Source: Actinomycetes bacterium (lineage in GTDB: Bacteria > Actinomycetota > CALGFH01). From it: a DNA stretch of 10,001 nucleotides. The stretch is from the NCBI GenBank assembly GCA_030152105.1, contig JASLIH010000086.1, positions 1-10,001 of the forward strand, given 5' to 3'. The position numbers and the translations under genes were made by a program. The notes beneath the pieces were generated by a model. It did no database searches and was not told where the DNA came from. It saw only the letters and a list, made by a program, of their open reading frames with translations. This document shows positions 6,926 to 10,001 of the stretch, one piece after another (the first letter of the stretch is position 1; the number at the start of each line of letters is the position of its first letter).

Positions 6926-7938
6926 CCGTCCACCTCAACCCGCTCGAGCCAGATCTCCCTCCAATAGGGGTAGATGCCCCTCGGGCAGAGCCGATGGTAG
7001 TCGCTGGTGCAGATCACGTCCTGGAGGATGATGCAGGGGTTGCGGAGATGCAGCATCCTCCCGGTCTTCTCGTCGATGATCCGGTCCACCCGGCGCAGCA
7101 CCCGTGCCTGCCGGCCGCAGTACTTCTTCATCTCCGGGTCGAACGTCATGCCGCGGTTGCGGTTCATGATGTCCAGCGTCTCGATGATCGCCTCGATGGG
7201 CTTGATCCGCACCAGCTCTCCGGGGCGCAGGTCCAGGGTCCCCTGCGGGGTCTTGCGCTGCTGCCCCTGGATGAACGGGAACCGCCTGCCGAACCGGATG
7301 CGCAGGGGCGCGGGCAGGCGCCGCCGGCTGAAGTCCTGGTACTCGTTGAACGCACCCACGAGCACGCTCCGGACCGTGGCGCCCAGGCTGGCGTTGCCCG
7401 AGCGCACGTCGAGCACGTACTGCCTGAGGTCCCAGGGCGGGACCCACTCGGGTGCCGCCCGCGGGAGCTCGGTCGCCTGGCAGGAGTAGCGCTCATCGCC
7501 CGGCGCGGCTGGGTCGGCGGGCTTGCGGGTCGTCGCCACCAGGTCGAGGGGGACCCGGCCGGGCGGGACCAGCGACGACGGGCCGGGCCCGGCCCCGGCG
7601 GCGTCGCCGTCGACCCGCTTGAGCCAGGCCTCCTTCCAGTAGATGAGGCAGCCGGCCTGGCAGCCGCCGTGGGCCTGACCGTCGCAGCGCACGCCTGCCA
7701 GGTGCACGGCGTGGTCCATGCGGTACATCCCGGACCAGTTGATCGTGTCGCACAGCTTGACGACCAGCTTGTCCACCCGGAAGCGCTGGCCGCAGAACTG
7801 CAGCATCTCCGGCATGAACGGCAGCGCCTCGAGCTCGCCGCGCTGGTCGAGGGTGGCCAGGATCTCGTCCTTGCCGCGTACCTCGACGACCTCTCCGACT
7901 CGCAGGTTGAGCGCCTCGCTGTGGCGCATCGTCTTCAT
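6883..7938 (-). CDS. Conserved Cys-rich protein of unknown function, two copies of one domain
   Basis: The protein has 351 residues. No signal peptide or membrane segment is seen, so it is probably cytoplasmic. Copy 1 spans residues 13-109: VGEVVEVRGKDEILATLD, FMPEMLQFCGQRFRV, then CDG...GGCQAGCLIYWKEAWLKRV, with Cys at 49, 63, 85, 93 and 97. Copy 2 spans 238-334: PGELVRIKPIEAIIETLD, FDPEMKKYCGRQARV, then C302, C310 and C318 before YPYWREIWLERV. The shared order (start motif, PEM..(F/Y)CG, Cys cluster, (Y)W(K/R)E(A/I)WL(K/E)RV) shows an internal duplication. The middle (110-237) is partly Pro/Ala-rich and partly helical. I recognise similar proteins as recurrent uncharacterised members of actinobacterial polysaccharide loci, from memory only. 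The Cys/His clusters suggest metal binding or a redox role, as inference. The ATG at 7938 follows the glycosyltransferase stop by 3 bp, so the two are in one operon. A second ATG at 7929 would remove three residues. Confidence 0.75.
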   Translation of the reverse strand: MKTMRHSEALNLRVGEVVEVRGKDEILATLDQRGELEALPFMPEMLQFCGQRFRVDKLVVKLCDTINWSGMYRMDHAVHLAGVRCDGQAHGGCQAGCLIYWKEAWLKRVDGDAAGAGPGPSSLVPPGRVPLDLVATTRKPADPAAPGDERYSCQATELPRAAPEWVPPWDLRQYVLDVRSGNASLGATVRSVLVGAFNEYQDFSRRRLPAPLRIRFGRRFPFIQGQQRKTPQGTLDLRPGELVRIKPIEAIIETLDIMNRNRGMTFDPEMKKYCGRQARVLRRVDRIIDEKTGRMLHLRNPCIILQDVICTSDYHRLCPRGIYPYWREIWLERVEVDGHPSSAGSASRSAG

Positions 7939-7941
7939 CTG

Positions 7942-8979
7942 TCACATGTCCCCATGGGGTCTGGGTTCGGCTGGTTTGCGTGCTCCCGCCGTGGCCGCCG
8001 TCAGCGCGGCCCGGACCGGCAGCCACCTCGGCGAGGCGCCGAGGTGGCTGATCTCCGGCAGGTCGAACAGCCGCAGCACGTCCCGCGCCTCGGCACGCTG
8101 CCGGAGGCGGAGATGGCGGTAGGCGCCGGCGAGGATGAACTGGTGGAAGAAGTCGGTCTCCCAACGACGGATGGAACCTTCGGAGACCAGGCCGCGGGCG
8201 ACGGCGCGGTCGAAGATCTCGCGGTTCAACCGGATGGTGCCCCGGTTCCACATCCCGGCCGTGGCCGCACCCTGGTGGGTGGTGTAGGCGCAGGTGGTGG
8301 CGGGCAGGCAGCGCACGCCGTACCGGGCGAACAGCCGCACCCACATGTCGGTGTCACAGGGCCCGCCGAGGGTCGTGTCGAACCAGCCCTCCTCCTCGAA
8401 GGCCGTCCGGTGGACCACCGCGGCGGGCATCCGGACGAACGAGGAGTTGCGCAGGACCTGCCGCAGGGCCGCCTCCGGCCCCAGGTAGCGCTCGTGGCGG
8501 AACCGCTGGTGGCGATGGGCCACACCGTCCAGGTCGACGATGTCGACGCCGAAGAGCAGGATCCGCTCGCCCTCCGGGGTGCGCCGGATCGTCTCCAGGA
8601 TCACCTGGCCCGCGCCTGGGAGGAGGTAGTCGTCGTCGTGCAGCTGCAGGATCCATTCGCCGGTCGCCAGCTGCATGGCCCGGTTGATGTTCCCGGGCAG
8701 GCTCAGCGCCGGCCGGTTGTGCACGTACCGGTACCCGCCCGGCCAGTCGGCCAGCAGCCGCCGCGCCACCCGCCCGCTGGCGTCGTCGTCCGACCCGTCG
8801 GACACCGTCACCTCGACCTGCCCGGCCACGGCCGTGGTCGCCTCCAGGGCCGAGCCGAGGGCGCGCTCGAGCAGCTCGGGACGGTTCCGGGTCGGCATGG
8901 CAATCGATAGCCGGGACCGTGTCCGGTCACGGCCTTGCGCCGCGCCCTCCAAGCTGGTCACATCCTCGCTGGGCCACAT
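7942..8979 (-). CDS. GT2-type (GT-A fold) glycosyltransferase
   Basis: The protein has 345 residues from ATG 8979. The GT-A fold is shown by the first strand and loop SIAMPTRNRPELLERAL (25-41), the nucleotide-binding VSDGSDDD (59-66), NRAMQLATGEWILQL before the DxD metal site DDD (115-117, bases 8629-8637), and CDTDMWVRL (208-216), which holds the likely catalytic-base Asp. There is no membrane segment, so it probably works at the inner face of the membrane. It would transfer a sugar from a nucleotide donor to a lipid-linked repeat unit; donor and acceptor cannot be read. It starts 32 bp after the epimerase and ends 3 bp before the Cys-rich gene. The frame stays open upstream to 9717, but that part is the opposite-phase shadow of the epimerase (Arg/Gly/Pro-rich, no domain) and is excluded. 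The exact start is uncertain because GGAGG abuts the ATG; TTG 8952 is an alternative that keeps the whole domain. Confidence 0.87.
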   Translation of the reverse strand: MWPSEDVTSLEGAAQGRDRTRSRLSIAMPTRNRPELLERALGSALEATTAVAGQVEVTVSDGSDDDASGRVARRLLADWPGGYRYVHNRPALSLPGNINRAMQLATGEWILQLHDDDYLLPGAGQVILETIRRTPEGERILLFGVDIVDLDGVAHRHQRFRHERYLGPEAALRQVLRNSSFVRMPAAVVHRTAFEEEGWFDTTLGGPCDTDMWVRLFARYGVRCLPATTCAYTTHQGAATAGMWNRGTIRLNREIFDRAVARGLVSEGSIRRWETDFFHQFILAGAYRHLRLRQRAEARDVLRLFDLPEISHLGASPRWLPVRAALTAATAGARKPAEPRPHGDM

Positions 8980-8984
8980 CCTCC
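8980..8984 (-). promoter_or_regulatory. GGAGG directly abutting the glycosyltransferase ATG
   Basis: On the minus strand the sequence reads tactGGAGGATGTGG, a full core Shine-Dalgarno with zero spacing to ATG 8979. A normal spacing is about 5-10 bases, so this site either serves a later start or the ATG is not the true start. A second GAGG at 8964-8967 lies 11 bases before TTG 8952. Confidence 0.35.
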
Positions 8985-9011
8985 AGTATTCGCTGACCGG
9001 AGCGCCGGCGG

Positions 9012-10001
9012 TCAACGGCGGCCGCCGGCCGGCTCGTCCCCCGTCACCCGCAGCCGCTCGTCCAGCAGCCCCTCGTCGAGGAGCTGCCGGATGTGGGCGA
9101 TCCGCTGGTACCGGGGGCCCTCGAACTCCTCGGTGGTGAGCCCGATGGCCCGGTAGGCCTCGTAGAGCTCCCGGGCGCCGCGCCGAGCGTCCCAGGTGGT
9201 GGTGTAGCCGAGCACGCTGGCCGCCTTCTCGCAGCTCACCCGGTAGTTCCGGGTGTCGGGGGAGGCGTCGGCGGCGAAGCCGACGCGGCAGCCGGGCACG
9301 GTCTCGGCGACGATCTCGGCGAGCTCGCGCATCTGGTAGTTGGCGTCGGTGGAGCCGATGTTGAACGCCTGGTCGTGGACCAGCTCGCGCGGCGCCGCCA
9401 GTGCCGTCATGAAGCCGCGGGCGATGTCCTCGATGTGGACCAGGGGACGCCAGGGCGTGCCGTCGCTCTTGAGCAGGACCTCCCCCGAGGTGAACGCCCA
9501 GGCGGTGAGGTTGTTCAGCACGATGTCGAACCGCATCCGCGGGGAGACGCCGTAGGCCGTTGCGTTGCGGAGGTAGACCGGGCTGAAGTCGTCGTCGGCC
9601 AGCCTGGCCACGTCCCGCTCGACAAGGACCTTGGATGCCCCGTAGGGGGTCACCGGGTTGAGCTCGGCCTCCTCGTCCAGCAGGTCGAGGCCGCCCGCGG
9701 CGCCGTAGTTGCTGCACGAGGACGAGAACAGGAACCGCTCGACGCCGGCGTCGCGGGCCAGGGAGGCCAGCCGCACCGAGGCCTCGTGGTTGATCTCGTA
9801 GGTCAGGTCCGGCTTGAGGTCCCCCAGCGGGTCGTTGGACAGGGCGGCGAGGTGCAGGACGGCGTCGACGCCCTCCAGGTGGTCGCGGGTGACGTCACGG
9901 ATGTCGGCCGCCACCGTCGGCACGTCCGCGATCGCGTCCTCGGGACCGAAGGTGCACCGCCGGTACAGGTCCGAGTCCACGCCGAGCACCGTGTGGCCGG
10001 C
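9012..10001 (-). CDS. NAD-dependent nucleotide-sugar epimerase/dehydratase (extended SDR), 5' partial
   Basis: 329 codons are visible and the N-terminus lies beyond the right edge. The GTG at 9989 is not the start: upstream codons read A-G-H-T in front of VLGVDSDLY, the usual end of helix 1 and strand 2 of a Rossmann fold whose GxxGxxG is off the window. The Asp closing strand 2 (VDSD) favours NAD(H). Further extended-SDR features are [13 protein letters not shown], the catalytic-Ser region FSSSCSNYG, and the YxxxK pair in PYGASK (Tyr at 9642-9644). The substrate-domain motifs are [30 protein letters not shown] and [20 protein letters not shown]. Such enzymes epimerise, dehydrate or reduce UDP-, dTDP-, GDP- or CDP-sugars in the cytoplasm. 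The exact substrate cannot be told. It leads the visible three-gene minus-strand operon and probably makes a donor sugar for the glycosyltransferase beside it. Confidence 0.88.
   Translation of the reverse strand, partial: AGHTVLGVDSDLYRRCTFGPEDAIADVPTVAADIRDVTRDHLEGVDAVLHLAALSNDPLGDLKPDLTYEINHEASVRLASLARDAGVERFLFSSSCSNYGAAGGLDLLDEEAELNPVTPYGASKVLVERDVARLADDDFSPVYLRNATAYGVSPRMRFDIVLNNLTAWAFTSGEVLLKSDGTPWRPLVHIEDIARGFMTALAAPRELVHDQAFNIGSTDANYQMRELAEIVAETVPGCRVGFAADASPDTRNYRVSCEKAASVLGYTTTWDARRGARELYEAYRAIGLTTEEFEGPRYQRIAHIRQLLDEGLLDERLRVTGDEPAGGRR

Noticed and set aside
6826..8910. Long open frame (694 codons) on the plus strand across the Cys-rich and glycosyltransferase genes
   Set aside because: Low-information Val/His/Pro/Asp-rich product without domains. 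The opposite strand carries two recognisable genes with conserved motifs.
8980..9717. Upstream extension of the glycosyltransferase frame to a 591-residue protein
   Set aside because: The added part is an out-of-phase reading of the epimerase, Arg/Gly/Pro-rich with no fold, while the epimerase frame has intact SDR motifs.
9987..9989. GTG at 9989 as the start of the epimerase
   Set aside because: It falls inside the first Rossmann unit. Codons before it continue the family pattern ([11 protein letters not shown]) and the dinucleotide-binding glycines are off the window.

Overview
The window is very GC-rich (coding DNA roughly 70% or more by eye), with strong G/C third-position bias, tight gene packing and GTG/ATG starts. 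This fits a high-GC Gram-positive, an actinobacterium or close relative. No ribosomal or other marker gene is present, so genus and species cannot be called. All six genes fit one surface or exopolysaccharide locus, arranged as two convergent three-gene blocks.

Left block, plus strand. (1) The 3' part of a secreted modular protein (1-1994): a GH26-like (beta-mannanase family) domain, a Pro/Thr linker and a right-handed parallel beta-helix. Both positions where GH26 enzymes carry their catalytic glutamates read as glycine. (2) A second, paralogous beta-helix protein (2052-3998) with an N-terminal membrane anchor. Sequence resembling the two halves of a carbohydrate-binding module lies on either side of its helix. 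(3) After a short intergenic region with a 9-bp tandem repeat and a weak promoter candidate comes a 933-codon gene (4124-6925). It encodes an O-antigen-ligase/Wzy-type polymerase and a Wzx/MOP-type flippase in one continuous polypeptide.

Right block, minus strand, transcribed from the right edge toward the centre: a partial NAD-dependent sugar epimerase/dehydratase (9012-10001), a GT2-type glycosyltransferase (7942-8979) and a Cys-rich protein of unknown function built from two copies of one domain (6883-7938). Gaps are 32 and 3 bp, so this looks like an operon. Its last gene overlaps the end of the polymerase-flippase gene by 43 bp on the opposite strand.

Inferred working model: the epimerase makes a nucleotide sugar, the glycosyltransferase adds a sugar to a lipid-linked repeat unit, the fused protein flips and polymerises the unit, and the two extracellular beta-helix proteins bind, trim, epimerise or organise the product. 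The initiating phosphoglycosyltransferase and chain-length regulator are not in the window. No tRNA, rRNA, CRISPR, insertion sequence or phage gene was seen, and no gene-free stretch exceeds 125 bp.
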